Shown: positions 35,275 through 44,225, counted from the stretch's first letter. The stretch: 64,000 nucleotides of DNA from Salinimonas lutimaris (GCF_005222225.1 NZ_CP036536.1:3310001-3374000); one strand, 5' to 3'. The notes: generated by a model from the sequence alone, not told the origin. Numbers and translations are program-made.

Positions 35275-36708
35275 ATGACAGAAAAGCCAGGGCGCACTGA
35301 GGCTGGAGCATCCTTCCCCGCTATAACTGCTTTATCACTACAGCTTTCAGAACGGATTTACCTGGGCGCCTTTCTGACCCTTCTTGTATGGCTTCCCTTA
35401 CCGCTGGGCTCAGCAACATCCTGGGGCTGGCTGGCGGTGATGCTGCTTTTGGCTCTTCTAAACGGCTTGTATATTAATCAGCATCGCGAATACAGCATTA
35501 ATATTTTGGTGCAGAACCGCTGGGTGATGGGTTTTTGGGGACTGTTAAGTGTGTGGCATTTTTTATTGCTGATCCCTTTTTCATCAGACTTACTGGAAAG
35601 TGTACGCCCGCTCAGAAATCATGTGATTTTCACCGACCGTAACGACTGGCAGGCCCTGACCTACAGCACTCAGGATACGCTGTTATCCTTGTATCGCACT
35701 GTAACCTACTGGGGCATGTTTACTCTCACCCTGCTGTTGTTCAGAAGCTCCCGGCGTTTAAAGCTGCTGCTGCGCGCTTTTGTAGCTATTGGCCTGTTTG
35801 AAATCTTGTATGCCAGTCTGCTGATATTTATTGATGCTGATCACAGTCTGATTCTGGACTTACCTTTACAAAACGGGGCCACCGGAACTTTTCTGCGGCA
35901 GATTGCCTACGGGCACACCGTATTTCTTGCTATCTGTGCCGTGCTGGGGCTGTTGATTATTCGTATCAAACCGTCGTCCACCGGCACCTTACGGCAAAAG
36001 CTACGCCGTGTGATTAAGTACTTTTTCAGCAAAAAAGCCGCCCTGCGTATCGCCGCCCTGTTGTTATTTGGCGGTATGGTCATGGCAGGGATTTACAGCA
36101 TGGCATGGGTTACCCTGATCGCCACCTTAACCACCGCGCTGGCGGCTTACTGGCTGTTCTCTCCGCGGCCGAAGCTGTTCACCACATTTATGGGTAGTCT
36201 GCTGGCAGCCAATATTGCTGCGGTGATTGTAGCCACGTTTTTGTCTGACCGGGCCGGCCCGCCACCACCGCCTGCACCGGTCACACTAGAAGATGCCCAG
36301 TGGCAGCCGGCAACGCCTGATGTTATGGAGCACTGGGTTCTGGGTGCAGGCCCGGGTACGGCAAAAGATGTGGAAATTGACGGCCTGTTCAATCTACCGG
36401 TACCGGGTGTGATCCCTCTTGCTCAGCGCGATACCTATCAGGCTGTTGCTGAGTTCGGCCTGCCGGTCAGTGTGTTAGCGCTTGTCCTGTTTGCATGGTG
36501 TGCTGGCCATGCCTTACTGGCGATGCATCGACGCCGGCACGTGATTTTTCGCGGCACTGCTTTTAGCTGTGTGGCCGCCCTGACCGGCACCGGTCTGCTG
36601 ACAATTTACGAATCCCCCTTACAAACGCCTTCCAATGCGGCCTATGTTTCTGTTTTACTTGCGTTATCATTAGTGTGTTTACAATGTCGCAAGTATTACA
36701 GGGCGTAA
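35275..36708 (+). CDS. Divergent O-antigen ligase/Wzy-like membrane protein
   Basis: A 477-residue polytopic protein with 10 or more hydrophobic segments. The pattern GATGTFLRQIAYGHTVFLA occupies the place of the GTFxNRNHFAGYLEM motif of the Wzy_C family, and the C-terminal LQTPSNAAYVSVLLALSL matches the LQIPANAxxF end of that family. The periplasmic loop (about 325-395) begins with a Pro run and includes VLGAGPGTAKDVEID. The usual acceptor His/Arg pattern is altered, so this may be a ligase, a polymer-length factor, or a diverged polymerase. The next gene starts one base after its stop. Confidence 0.7.
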   Translation: MTEKPGRTEAGASFPAITALSLQLSERIYLGAFLTLLVWLPLPLGSATSWGWLAVMLLLALLNGLYINQHREYSINILVQNRWVMGFWGLLSVWHFLLLIPFSSDLLESVRPLRNHVIFTDRNDWQALTYSTQDTLLSLYRTVTYWGMFTLTLLLFRSSRRLKLLLRAFVAIGLFEILYASLLIFIDADHSLILDLPLQNGATGTFLRQIAYGHTVFLAICAVLGLLIIRIKPSSTGTLRQKLRRVIKYFFSKKAALRIAALLLFGGMVMAGIYSMAWVTLIATLTTALAAYWLFSPRPKLFTTFMGSLLAANIAAVIVATFLSDRAGPPPPPAPVTLEDAQWQPATPDVMEHWVLGAGPGTAKDVEIDGLFNLPVPGVIPLAQRDTYQAVAEFGLPVSVLALVLFAWCAGHALLAMHRRRHVIFRGTAFSCVAALTGTGLLTIYESPLQTPSNAAYVSVLLALSLVCLQCRKYYRA

Positions 36709-36709
36709 C

Positions 36710-37120
36710 GTGCAAAGAATTAAACATCCGATCCGCCAGTCTCATACTATTCGCAGATTGTTGGATCGTATGCCACAGGAGGTCGCCGACAGTTTCACTG
36801 ACGAGCAGCTGATAGAACTGAATAAATCAATGGGTGGTCGTAGCTGGGCTAAGCATAAGCTGGATATCAGAGGCACGGTGAAATGGTGGCGCAGTAGTTA
36901 TTACTTTGTGTTTCTGGCCGGGCGCAATGTGCGCAAACTTTCCCGCTTTGAGCAGCAACTCAGCCGGTTTATGCTAGCCCTGTTGTCTACACTCATATTG
37001 CTGTTTTGTATATGTGTGGGGCTGCTGGCTGCCTATCTGATTAAATCAGCGCTGGGCATTAATCTGTTTGACGGATTTTCGCTGGGGATATGGAGCTGGT
37101 TTAAGGAAAATATATTATAG
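36710..37120 (+). CDS. Conserved small membrane protein of unknown function
   Basis: A 136-residue protein. The GTG at 36710 directly follows the stop of the Wzy-like gene with AGGG at the right distance; a later ATG at 36770 (MPQEVADSF) is possible. The N-terminal half is hydrophilic and basic (GGRSWAKHKLDIRGTVKWW, SSYYFVFLAGRNVRKLSR). One long hydrophobic stretch at about 88-113 should span the membrane, followed by a short periplasmic end with Trp residues. I do not recognise a named family. Coupling to the Wzy-like protein and placement beside the tyrosine kinase/phosphatase genes suggest an accessory role in polysaccharide assembly. Confidence 0.72.
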   Translation: MQRIKHPIRQSHTIRRLLDRMPQEVADSFTDEQLIELNKSMGGRSWAKHKLDIRGTVKWWRSSYYFVFLAGRNVRKLSRFEQQLSRFMLALLSTLILLFCICVGLLAAYLIKSALGINLFDGFSLGIWSWFKENIL

Positions 37121-37140
37121 GCACACCAGACCGGTGTGCC
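37120..37140. terminator. Hairpin between convergent genes
   Basis: GGCACACC and GGTGTGCC form a perfect 8 bp stem with a 5-base loop immediately after the stop codon of the small membrane protein. There is no T tract on either side, so termination strength is doubtful. Confidence 0.5.
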
Positions 37141-37152
37141 TGATATCAGTAC

Positions 37153-37881
37153 TTACGGAGCTTCAATCACGCCGGTAATGATGCCTGGCGTCGTTCTGAA
37201 TAACTGTTCGGCTTTATCTGCACCGGCCAGCTTGCTTACCACCTCAAACGCCTCGGCCATATCATTAGGACGGCGTTTGATGTCATGCGTATCTGATGCC
37301 ACGACATCAATCTGATTATTGTTCAGCATAGACTCGGCAATCTCCTGCACATGATCACCAAAGCGCCCAATAAACGCCCCGGCAGTGACCTGCAACAGGC
37401 AGCCCTGATTGCGCAGCCACTGGATCTTTTCAGGACGCTTCCAGATATCCCGGTTGCGTTCAGGGTGCGGAACCAGAGGCTGCACACCGGCGCTGAGTAA
37501 CCAGCGGAAAAGCTGGTCCAATCCCGCAGGCATATTGCTGTGCGGCATTTCCAGTAACATGACCTTTTTGCCTTTGTACTGCCCTAAATAGGGCAATTTG
37601 TCTTGCTTGAACCAGGCCGGCACCATCTCATTGATCCGGATTTCACCGGCCCACAACAGTTCCAGGTTGATTCCTTCCGCCTTCACCGCGGCCACCAGAT
37701 CCCGGTAGCCCTGCTCAATCATCTCAATGGTGTTGTCGAACGTGCCCCAGTGCATGTGCGGCGTACATACCAGGTGTGTAACACCGGCAGCGGCAGTTTG
37801 CCGCGCCATATCCAGGGCCATTTCCATATCCCGGGCACCATCATCGATGCCAGGGATAATGTGACTATGTACATCTATCAC
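37153..37881 (-). CDS. PHP-type tyrosine-protein phosphatase (CpsB/CapC/YwqE family)
   Basis: A 242-residue metal-dependent phosphatase. It opens with MIDVHSHIIPGIDDGARDMEMALDMA, carrying the first PHP metal ligands (HSH, DDG), then VCTPHMHWG, LLEMPHS, VPHPERN and ASDTHDIKRRP supplying the others. In Gram-positive and some Gram-negative polysaccharide systems this enzyme dephosphorylates the partner tyrosine autokinase. Here it starts 9 bp after the stop of the autokinase gene, so the two form a kinase/phosphatase pair controlling chain length or export. It is the last gene of the minus-strand export operon. Confidence 0.94.
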   Translation of the reverse strand: MIDVHSHIIPGIDDGARDMEMALDMARQTAAAGVTHLVCTPHMHWGTFDNTIEMIEQGYRDLVAAVKAEGINLELLWAGEIRINEMVPAWFKQDKLPYLGQYKGKKVMLLEMPHSNMPAGLDQLFRWLLSAGVQPLVPHPERNRDIWKRPEKIQWLRNQGCLLQVTAGAFIGRFGDHVQEIAESMLNNNQIDVVASDTHDIKRRPNDMAEAFEVVSKLAGADKAEQLFRTTPGIITGVIEAP

Positions 37882-37890
37882 AACAGGTCC

Positions 37891-40119
37891 TTAATTTGCT
37901 TTTTCATTCGCATTGTAACCATATTGATCGTAGAAGCCACCGTAACGCTCAGACACATCTGAACGGCGCAAATCAACCTGGTTAAGTACCACACCGTCAA
38001 CCCGGTGACCTACCTGCAGGAATCGACCCAGACCATTTTGAATCATCTTCTCACTGGTGCTGTCAGCACGAACTACGTAAATGACCGAGTCACAAGCCTT
38101 AGATACCACCATAGCATCACTGACCGCCTGCGTAGGCGCGGTATCCACCACCACATACTTGTAATGCTTTTTCAGGTAGGTAATCAATGCATTAAAGCCC
38201 TCGCCTGCCAGCAGTTCCTGCGGATTCGACGGAATACTACCGGCGCAGATAAGATCAATACCTGATTGCTCATCATGCACCAGACACTCATCCAGTGAGT
38301 GGGTTTTCATGGTCAGGTTAGATAGCCCGGGCTGATACGCCGGCACATTAAAGCGCTTACCAATGGATGGGCGACGTAAGTCAGCATCAATCAAAATGGT
38401 TTTATCCAGCTGACCCAGTGCAAACGCCAGGTTGGTCGATACTGTCGATTTACCTTCTTTAGGTACACTGGAGGTGACCAGAATAGCCTGGTTCTGCTTT
38501 TCCAGATTCATCAGCGACAAACTGGTTCTCAAGGTACGCACAGCTTCACTAAACTGATGATACTTACTATCAAAGAATGCACGCAACTCCATGTTTTCTT
38601 TACGCTTTTGCGGAATAATCGGGATTAGGCCCAACATCCGCTGACCCAGTTTTTTCTCCACGTCATCCACTGAACGTACGCCACTATTAAGCGCCTCAAG
38701 CACAAACGCCAGGAAAACACCAAAGCCAAAGCTCACCACAAATGCTGCGCCAATCAGCAGAGTACGGTTAGGAGCTGACGGGTTGTTAGGTGCCACTGCC
38801 GGGTCCAGAATCCGTGCATTGGCTGACTGAAAGCCACCAATTTCGCTGGTTTCTTTTAACCGTGTAAACATAGAATTGTACAGTTGCTGATTAATATCCA
38901 CTTCACGCTGTAATGCCCGGCGCTTGTTTTCGAGGCCCGAAAGCTTACGGTATTCTGCCTTGGCATTGGCCACTTCTTCCTGCAGGTTTGCCACCTTATC
39001 CTGCGATGAGCGGTACTGGGTGGTAATACTGGAGATCAAGTCACGGATCTGAGTTTCCAGTGTATCCTGCACAGAATCATATTCAGCCTGAGCTGCAACC
39101 ATTTTCGGGTGCTTAGGACCATACACTTTACTCAGCTCCGACACCCGGCTCTGCGCTTCTGATAACTGACGGCGCACACTTTGAATGTTGGCATGATTCA
39201 GTACTTCCGGCAGTCTGGCCAGCGCGCTGTAATCAGCACCATTCCGCTGTGTCTGCTCGTAAATCGTCCGGTTTTGTTTCAGGGTGGTCTGTGCCTTTAA
39301 CAACTGGTCGCTATACTCTTCCAGTTCTTCGGCAGCCAGGCCAACCACACCGCCGCTTAAATTAACCAGCTGGTTATCTTCATAAAAAGCCGTCAGTTTA
39401 CGCTCAGCTTCTTCCAGCTTGTCTTTCAGGCCTTCCATGCTTTCGGTCAGGAATGACGTTGCCTTGCTGGTCATATCCACTTTAGCCTGAAGGTAGTTTT
39501 CGACATACACATCGCCCATGGTATTAGCAATACGGGCAGCTAAATCTGCCGAATCACTTACCGCGGTCACTTCAATCACCTGCGTGTTGTTAACCAGGGT
39601 GACTGAAATCGAATTCATCAGTTTGTTGATGGCTGCCTGACGACGTTTCTCCGCTTTCTGTGTTTCGGTTAACTCTACTTTTTCCTGTTTAGGCAAAAAC
39701 GGAATTTTTGATTTAACCCACTTTTTCACGTCTTTGACAATGGTCAAACCGCCTGACGATTGCGGCATGAATACCGGATCGTTAGACAGATCCAGCTCGT
39801 CAACCGCCCGGGCTGCCACCTGGCGCGACTGAATAATTTCATATTGGGTCTGCATATAGTCTTTACGGGAGGTATCAGACTTATACACTTCTTCAATTGA
39901 GGTCACATTGGCCGGCTGAGATTCAATCAACAAGCTGGCGGTGGCCGAATAAATCGGCGTCATTTTCATTACTATCAGCGCTACCAGGATGGTAAACAGA
40001 ACAGCAAGAAGAATGATGCGACCAGCATAACGCTTAAATACCTGCCAATAATGCGCAAAATCGATGGTTTCATCATCGAGGATATTGGCCTGAAGCTGGT
40101 CCCTCATTTTAATAGACAT
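37891..40119 (-). CDS. Polysaccharide chain-length regulator and tyrosine autokinase (Wzc type)
   Basis: A 742-residue inner-membrane protein. TM1 is at about residues 32-53 and TM2 at about 450-470, enclosing the Wzz and long coiled-coil (GNVR) periplasmic region (helical, about 200-430). The cytoplasmic BY-kinase has Walker A SSVPKEGKST (550-559, Lys557), Walker A' ILIDADLRRP (575-584) and Walker B VVVDTAP. The C-terminal tail carries Tyr726, 730, 733 and 735, the usual autophosphorylation cluster. It works with the SLBB protein upstream and the phosphatase downstream in Wzy-dependent export. An alternative family name is EpsB/VpsO-like. Confidence 0.95.
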   Translation of the reverse strand: MSIKMRDQLQANILDDETIDFAHYWQVFKRYAGRIILLAVLFTILVALIVMKMTPIYSATASLLIESQPANVTSIEEVYKSDTSRKDYMQTQYEIIQSRQVAARAVDELDLSNDPVFMPQSSGGLTIVKDVKKWVKSKIPFLPKQEKVELTETQKAEKRRQAAINKLMNSISVTLVNNTQVIEVTAVSDSADLAARIANTMGDVYVENYLQAKVDMTSKATSFLTESMEGLKDKLEEAERKLTAFYEDNQLVNLSGGVVGLAAEELEEYSDQLLKAQTTLKQNRTIYEQTQRNGADYSALARLPEVLNHANIQSVRRQLSEAQSRVSELSKVYGPKHPKMVAAQAEYDSVQDTLETQIRDLISSITTQYRSSQDKVANLQEEVANAKAEYRKLSGLENKRRALQREVDINQQLYNSMFTRLKETSEIGGFQSANARILDPAVAPNNPSAPNRTLLIGAAFVVSFGFGVFLAFVLEALNSGVRSVDDVEKKLGQRMLGLIPIIPQKRKENMELRAFFDSKYHQFSEAVRTLRTSLSLMNLEKQNQAILVTSSVPKEGKSTVSTNLAFALGQLDKTILIDADLRRPSIGKRFNVPAYQPGLSNLTMKTHSLDECLVHDEQSGIDLICAGSIPSNPQELLAGEGFNALITYLKKHYKYVVVDTAPTQAVSDAMVVSKACDSVIYVVRADSTSEKMIQNGLGRFLQVGHRVDGVVLNQVDLRRSDVSERYGGFYDQYGYNANEKAN

Positions 40120-40157
40120 AGCTTTTCCTTCGAAATCTGGCTAAAACTGCGCGCTTC

Positions 40158-40703
40158 TTAGAAGAAGCGCTGTGGAACGGTAATGATGTCGCCGGGCTGA
40201 ATTAAATGCCCTACGCCCACTTCCAGTGTGGTTTGCTGACCGTTACGCTCACGAACAATTTGGATGTCGGAACGTGACGCCCGCTCTGTGTAACCACCAG
40301 CCAGTGCAGCAGCTTTGTTCACAGACAGACCAGGCTGATAGGGGTATCCGCCCGGGTTTTTCACTTCCCCGTCAATAAAGAACGGGCGATATTCAACAAT
40401 TGATACCGCCACCGAAGGATTGACCAGATAGTCTTCCTTCAGGCCTTCATAGATGAGGTTTTCAACTTCAGAAAGTGTGAGGCCTACAAGCTTTAACTCG
40501 CCCAAAAATGGATAGTTAATTTTGCCTACATCCGGCAGACGGGTTTCCATCGACAAATCACTCTGCCCAAATACATTGATCAGAATTTTGTCGCCTACAC
40601 CCAGGCGATACTGACTCATGTTCGGGTTGCCGTCCTGGGCGGTAGCACTCATTACAAACAGTGCCAGCATCATACCGAGCAGATACCTCACGCTTTTTTC
40701 CAT
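40158..40703 (-). CDS. Short SLBB/Poly_export protein (Wza-like, no lipobox)
   Basis: A 181-residue periplasmic or outer-membrane-associated protein with a signal peptide (LLGMMLALFVMSATAQ). Poly_export domain at about 28-105 (YRLGVGDKILINVFGQSDLS, GKINYPFLGELKLVGLTLSEVE), then one SLBB domain (FFIDGEVKNPGGYPYQPGLSVNKAAALAGGYTERAS) and GDIITVPQRFF at the end. There is no cysteine after the signal peptide, so it is not a lipoprotein, and it lacks the C-terminal amphipathic helix by which E. coli Wza crosses the outer membrane. Its start overlaps the stop of the beta-barrel gene upstream by one base. Confidence 0.92.
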   Translation of the reverse strand: MEKSVRYLLGMMLALFVMSATAQDGNPNMSQYRLGVGDKILINVFGQSDLSMETRLPDVGKINYPFLGELKLVGLTLSEVENLIYEGLKEDYLVNPSVAVSIVEYRPFFIDGEVKNPGGYPYQPGLSVNKAAALAGGYTERASRSDIQIVRERNGQQTTLEVGVGHLIQPGDIITVPQRFF

Positions 40704-41926
40704 TACAATGTTACCTTCGCTGTTAGACCGATGACATCTCTGTCAAATTCGATGGTTTCACGGTTACTGTCACGGTCATTGATTTGATAGAACACACCGA
40801 CCGTTAACCAGCGGCGGAACATATAATCGGCGCCCAGGCTGAACCGGGTGGTCTCATCTTCACGCAAGTCTTCAACCTGACCTTCATAATCGTCTGTCAG
40901 GTACGCCACTTTGGCGGTGGTTGAAAAGCGCTCCAGCCAAGAATGTTTCCACGCTACCGCGTAATCACGGCTACGAATGTAGTCGGCATTACTGTTGGTT
41001 TCGCGGGTATCAGCGCTGGTTGAAACTGTAAATTCTGAATAGGTCACCGGCTTGTAAGCCATACCTACTTCCCAGGCCACCCCAGAGAAATCATCACGGG
41101 TAGACGACGCAAATTTCTTTTGTTTGTAACCAATTTTGGCAAAACTGCGGGTGTAATCGTTAGTGTTCCAGGTCAAACCGGCCAGAATTTTGTTTTCATC
41201 AGAATCCAGTGGATTTGCCGGATCAGCAGACTCATCGTAGGTGATTTCAGAGCGTGTCGCGTCCAGCACTAAATTCGTACTAGGGGCAACCCGGTAGTAG
41301 AAAGAACCGCCGTAACGAAAGGTGTCACGATCACGAAAACGCAAGAACTCACTGTCGCGAAAATCTAACACTTCCGGACGGTCATCATAGTTCATGACTT
41401 CATAGCCTACAGACAAATCAATTCGTCCAAATGCAGACAATGCGCCGTAAGAGTAAGTACCGTCTACCGAAGACTTTTTATAAGTGTCCGGCTCGTCCAG
41501 CTCGTTACCAAAGCCATTTGAATAAACCCGGCCACGATCATCGTGTCCGTCTTCAAAGTTAGCCCGGGCGGCAAAGCGATTACGGTCATTGATAACAAAG
41601 TCGCCATCCAGATGCGCAAAGTGATCGGTGTAGTTGTCCTGTTCGCTGGAAAAGTACTCGCCGCGCTCGATGCGATAGGCAAATTCAATTTCATTGCCGC
41701 CTACCTCAGTCACCGCTTTAAGCTGAGGCGATACCACGCCTACCCAGCTGGTAATCTCTGCATCACTATCGCTCGCATAGGTCACGTTATTGATGTGAAG
41801 AAATTCCGTGTTCAGTACGGGGATCAGATCCACACTCCCCATTTTATATTTGCCAGCCTCCTGTGCCTGGGCAACGCCCGCAGCAACCAGAGATAATGCA
41901 ATTACACTGGAAGTCCTTTTTATCAT
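40703..41926 (-). CDS. Outer-membrane beta-barrel protein of the export operon
   Basis: A 407-residue protein with a signal peptide (VIALSLVAAGVAQAQ) and a body of alternating hydrophobic/polar strands with aromatic ends, such as SVGYEVMNYDDRP, RYGGSFYYRVAPSTNLVLDA, ARIGYKQKKF-like and LGADYMFRRWLTVGVFYQINDRDS. It ends in LTAKVTL. This fits the outer-membrane beta-barrel (BBP2-like) group found with SLBB proteins in EPS operons. It is the first gene of the barrel-SLBB-Wzc-phosphatase operon and probably forms or supports the outer-membrane pore. The exact family needs a profile search. Confidence 0.82.
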   Translation of the reverse strand: MIKRTSSVIALSLVAAGVAQAQEAGKYKMGSVDLIPVLNTEFLHINNVTYASDSDAEITSWVGVVSPQLKAVTEVGGNEIEFAYRIERGEYFSSEQDNYTDHFAHLDGDFVINDRNRFAARANFEDGHDDRGRVYSNGFGNELDEPDTYKKSSVDGTYSYGALSAFGRIDLSVGYEVMNYDDRPEVLDFRDSEFLRFRDRDTFRYGGSFYYRVAPSTNLVLDATRSEITYDESADPANPLDSDENKILAGLTWNTNDYTRSFAKIGYKQKKFASSTRDDFSGVAWEVGMAYKPVTYSEFTVSTSADTRETNSNADYIRSRDYAVAWKHSWLERFSTTAKVAYLTDDYEGQVEDLREDETTRFSLGADYMFRRWLTVGVFYQINDRDSNRETIEFDRDVIGLTAKVTL

Positions 41927-42101
41927 GTTCTCTCCGCAATTTTATATTTGATAACAACAGATATTTGTTTGAGGCCTGATCCCATAATGACATGGGGTGT
42001 CTGAACACTGACTGACTACCAATGTTCTTTTATTGTACCTGTCGTCTGACAAGTAATGGGCCTGAAAATGTCTGCATGATAATTTTACTCCGGTGGGCAT
42101 A

Positions 42102-42117
42102 TGCCAAATATGTGCCA
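42102..42117 (-). promoter_or_regulatory. Sigma-54-type promoter candidate for the export operon
   Basis: On the minus strand the sequence is TGGCACATATTTGGCA. Against the -24/-12 consensus TGGCACRNNNNTTGCW it has one mismatch, and the invariant GG and GC dinucleotides are correctly spaced. It lies about 175 bp upstream of the barrel-gene start. No enhancer-binding protein gene is in the window. Confidence 0.6.
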
Positions 42118-42443
42118 CATGTCGGAGCTGCCTGAAACCTTTGAATATGACCAGAGCATAGAAAATGATGATAAGGATTGGGGCGATATATTGATAATAA
42201 CAACAGAGTCACATACTTATCAGTTTACTATTTAAACAGTCACAGGCAGCACTTACCCTTTAAACGTCCTAACCAGAAAAAATGATTAATTTGGGCTAAT
42301 ACATTTTTCGTAGTCATTAAGTAACACTTTTCCCGCCATTTCATCACTCTTGCTTTACTACATTTCTGTAATAAAACTACAACAATTGGTTGAACCCTGA
42401 TAGTCACTGGTCTGACATATAAATTTTGGCATCTGGTTATATT

Positions 42444-42459
42444 TGGAACAGTTCGTGCA
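42444..42459 (+). promoter_or_regulatory. Sigma-54-type promoter candidate for the wcaJ-like gene
   Basis: TGGAACAGTTCGTGCA matches TGGCACRNNNNTTGCW at all but two defined positions, keeping the invariant GG and GC with the correct spacing. It ends about 100 bp before the ATG at 42561. Confidence 0.5.
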
Positions 42460-42560
42460 TCTATTCTGACAGTGATGTTTTATTTTTTTAATTCTTTAAT
42501 GTGTGAATTCAGTAGAGCCTTTGATTTACCTGATTTACCACTTACTGGAGTGAATAAGTT

Positions 42561-44018
42561 ATGAAATTTAATTTACTGCAAAGTCAGGCGCTAAATGGCA
42601 ACAGTTCATCCAGGGACGAGAGAAGAAGTGGTATAACCGGCCATTATCAAAGCAGTTTCTCGACTCTGTATCGCCTGATTGACCTGTCAGTGATCACTGT
42701 TTGCTTCTACGCTGCGGTGTTTTACCACGATCTGACCATTACCACCACCGGCATGATTTTGTTATTTATCAATGTGGTATCTTTTCAGATGGCAGCCGAG
42801 GCGATGGATCTGTATCGCTCATGGCGCAGCAGCCCAACCAGCGACATGCTTAAAACAACCGGCATGACGTGGATCGCCAGCTTGTTTGTCACACTGACCT
42901 TAGGCTTTATGTTTTCACACAGTGTTACCTTATCTCCAGCGATGGTGATGATGTGGTTTGCTGCATCTCTGGTTACGCTAACCGTTTGGCGGGGCGTTAT
43001 GCGTCAGTTCCTGTTTAAGGTTCGCCGCGACGGTATGAATTCTCGCTCTGCTATCATTATTGGTGCTACATCAGTCGGTTATGACATGGCTGAACAGATG
43101 GCGAAAAACGAACATCTGGGCATCCATTTTCAGGGTATGTATGACGACCGCCCAGCAGATCGTCTTGGTCAGGACCAGAGCCATGAAATTCAGGGCTCTA
43201 TTGACGAGGCCATTGAGCTGGCCAAGCAACACAAGGTGGATTACATCTATATTGCACTGCCAACGGCTGCCGAGAATCGTATAAAAGAGATTCTGGAGAA
43301 GTGTAGTGACACTACCGCAAATGTGTATTTGATTCCGAACTTCTTCATGTACTCGCTTCTTAACTCACGCTGGCAGTCTGTGGGTAATGTTCAGGCGCTG
43401 AGTATTTATGACACACCGTTCCAGGGCGCCAACGATGTACTGAAGCGTATTGAAGATGTGGTTATCAGTAGTATTATTCTTGCTTTTCTGGCCATTCCGA
43501 TGCTGTGTATTGCCGCTGCGGTAAAAGTCACTTCTAAAGGTCCGGCTATCTTTAAGCAGAAACGTTACGGTCTGGATGGCAAGGAAATTACCGTTTATAA
43601 ATTTCGCTCTATGTCGACGCAGGACAATGGTTCGGTGGTTAAGCAGGCGACCAAAAATGATCCAAGGGTGACAAAAATTGGTGCATTTTTGCGCCGCACC
43701 TCGCTCGATGAGCTGCCACAGTTTATTAATGTGCTGCAAGGCAGAATGTCCATCGTAGGTCCGCGACCGCACGCTGTTGCGCACAATGAGGAGTATCGTA
43801 AGCTGATTACCGGCTACATGCTGCGTCACAAAATACGCCCTGGCATTACAGGTTGGGCGCAGGTCAATGGCTTACGTGGTGAAACCGAAACAGTGAACAA
43901 GATGGCTAAACGGGTGGAGTATGACCTGGATTACATGCATCGCTGGTCTGTCTGGTTTGATATCAAAATTATCATCAAAACTGTGACCGGTGGCCTGTCA
44001 GGTAATCATATTTACTAA
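42561..44018 (+). CDS. wcaJ: Undecaprenyl-phosphate sugar phosphotransferase (WcaJ type), initiating enzyme
   Basis: A 485-residue polyprenol-phosphate hexose-1-phosphate transferase that starts repeat-unit synthesis on undecaprenyl phosphate. N-terminal half: four hydrophobic segments and a CoA-binding-like cytoplasmic domain (SAIIIGATSVGYDMAEQM). A fifth membrane segment (about 295-317) is followed by the catalytic domain: GPAIFKQKRYGLDGKEITVYKFRSM, DPRVTKIGAFLRRTSLDELPQ with the catalytic Asp-Glu, MSIVGPRPHA, and RPGITGWAQVNGLRG. The full-length WcaJ/EpsE form suggests glucose-1-phosphate transfer, although galactose is possible. The ribosome binding site is CTGGAG. It is transcribed alone and ends in a strong terminator. 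Confidence 0.93.
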   Translation: MKFNLLQSQALNGNSSSRDERRSGITGHYQSSFSTLYRLIDLSVITVCFYAAVFYHDLTITTTGMILLFINVVSFQMAAEAMDLYRSWRSSPTSDMLKTTGMTWIASLFVTLTLGFMFSHSVTLSPAMVMMWFAASLVTLTVWRGVMRQFLFKVRRDGMNSRSAIIIGATSVGYDMAEQMAKNEHLGIHFQGMYDDRPADRLGQDQSHEIQGSIDEAIELAKQHKVDYIYIALPTAAENRIKEILEKCSDTTANVYLIPNFFMYSLLNSRWQSVGNVQALSIYDTPFQGANDVLKRIEDVVISSIILAFLAIPMLCIAAAVKVTSKGPAIFKQKRYGLDGKEITVYKFRSMSTQDNGSVVKQATKNDPRVTKIGAFLRRTSLDELPQFINVLQGRMSIVGPRPHAVAHNEEYRKLITGYMLRHKIRPGITGWAQVNGLRGETETVNKMAKRVEYDLDYMHRWSVWFDIKIIIKTVTGGLSGNHIY

Positions 44019-44032
44019 CCGCCACCTGTGAT

Positions 44033-44069
44033 AAAAAAGTCCGCCTGGTCTCCCAGTGCGGACTTTTTT
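44033..44069 (+). terminator. Terminator of the wcaJ-like gene
   Basis: AAAAAAGTCCGC and GCGGACTTTTTT pair over 12 bases, with a further CTGG/CCAG stem inside the loop, ending in T6. A strong intrinsic terminator. Confidence 0.92.
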
Positions 44070-44225
44070 GTAACTTAACTACCGCTCAACCGGCTTCAAT
44101 TGAGGGAAAATTACACACTTGAGTGTGACTTTATTGCCGCCAGTACTTTTACACTAATATTTCAGTGCCAGTTTTTGTTAGCAATATATCAAATCTTCGG
44201 TTACGAGTTTAACAATCAACAACTA

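Larger units (their letters stand above)
41927..42560. promoter_or_regulatory. AT-rich divergent control region between export operon and wcaJ-like gene
   Basis: A 634 bp gene-free, AT-rich stretch. It contains one sigma-54-like promoter match on each strand (listed separately). Between them (42118-42443) there are no ORFs; that is where enhancer-binding sites would be expected, but no clear dyad stands out. Confidence 0.55.

Noticed and set aside
35051..35278. 75-codon GTG-started ORF overlapping the Wzy-like gene as ATGA
   Set aside because: No ribosome binding site, no recognisable domain, and a composition like non-coding sequence; the ATGA overlap alone is weak support.
42428..42443. 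TGGCATCTGGTTATAT as a second sigma-54 site
   Set aside because: It lacks the invariant GC at -12 with the right spacing; the adjacent site at 42444-42459 fits much better.
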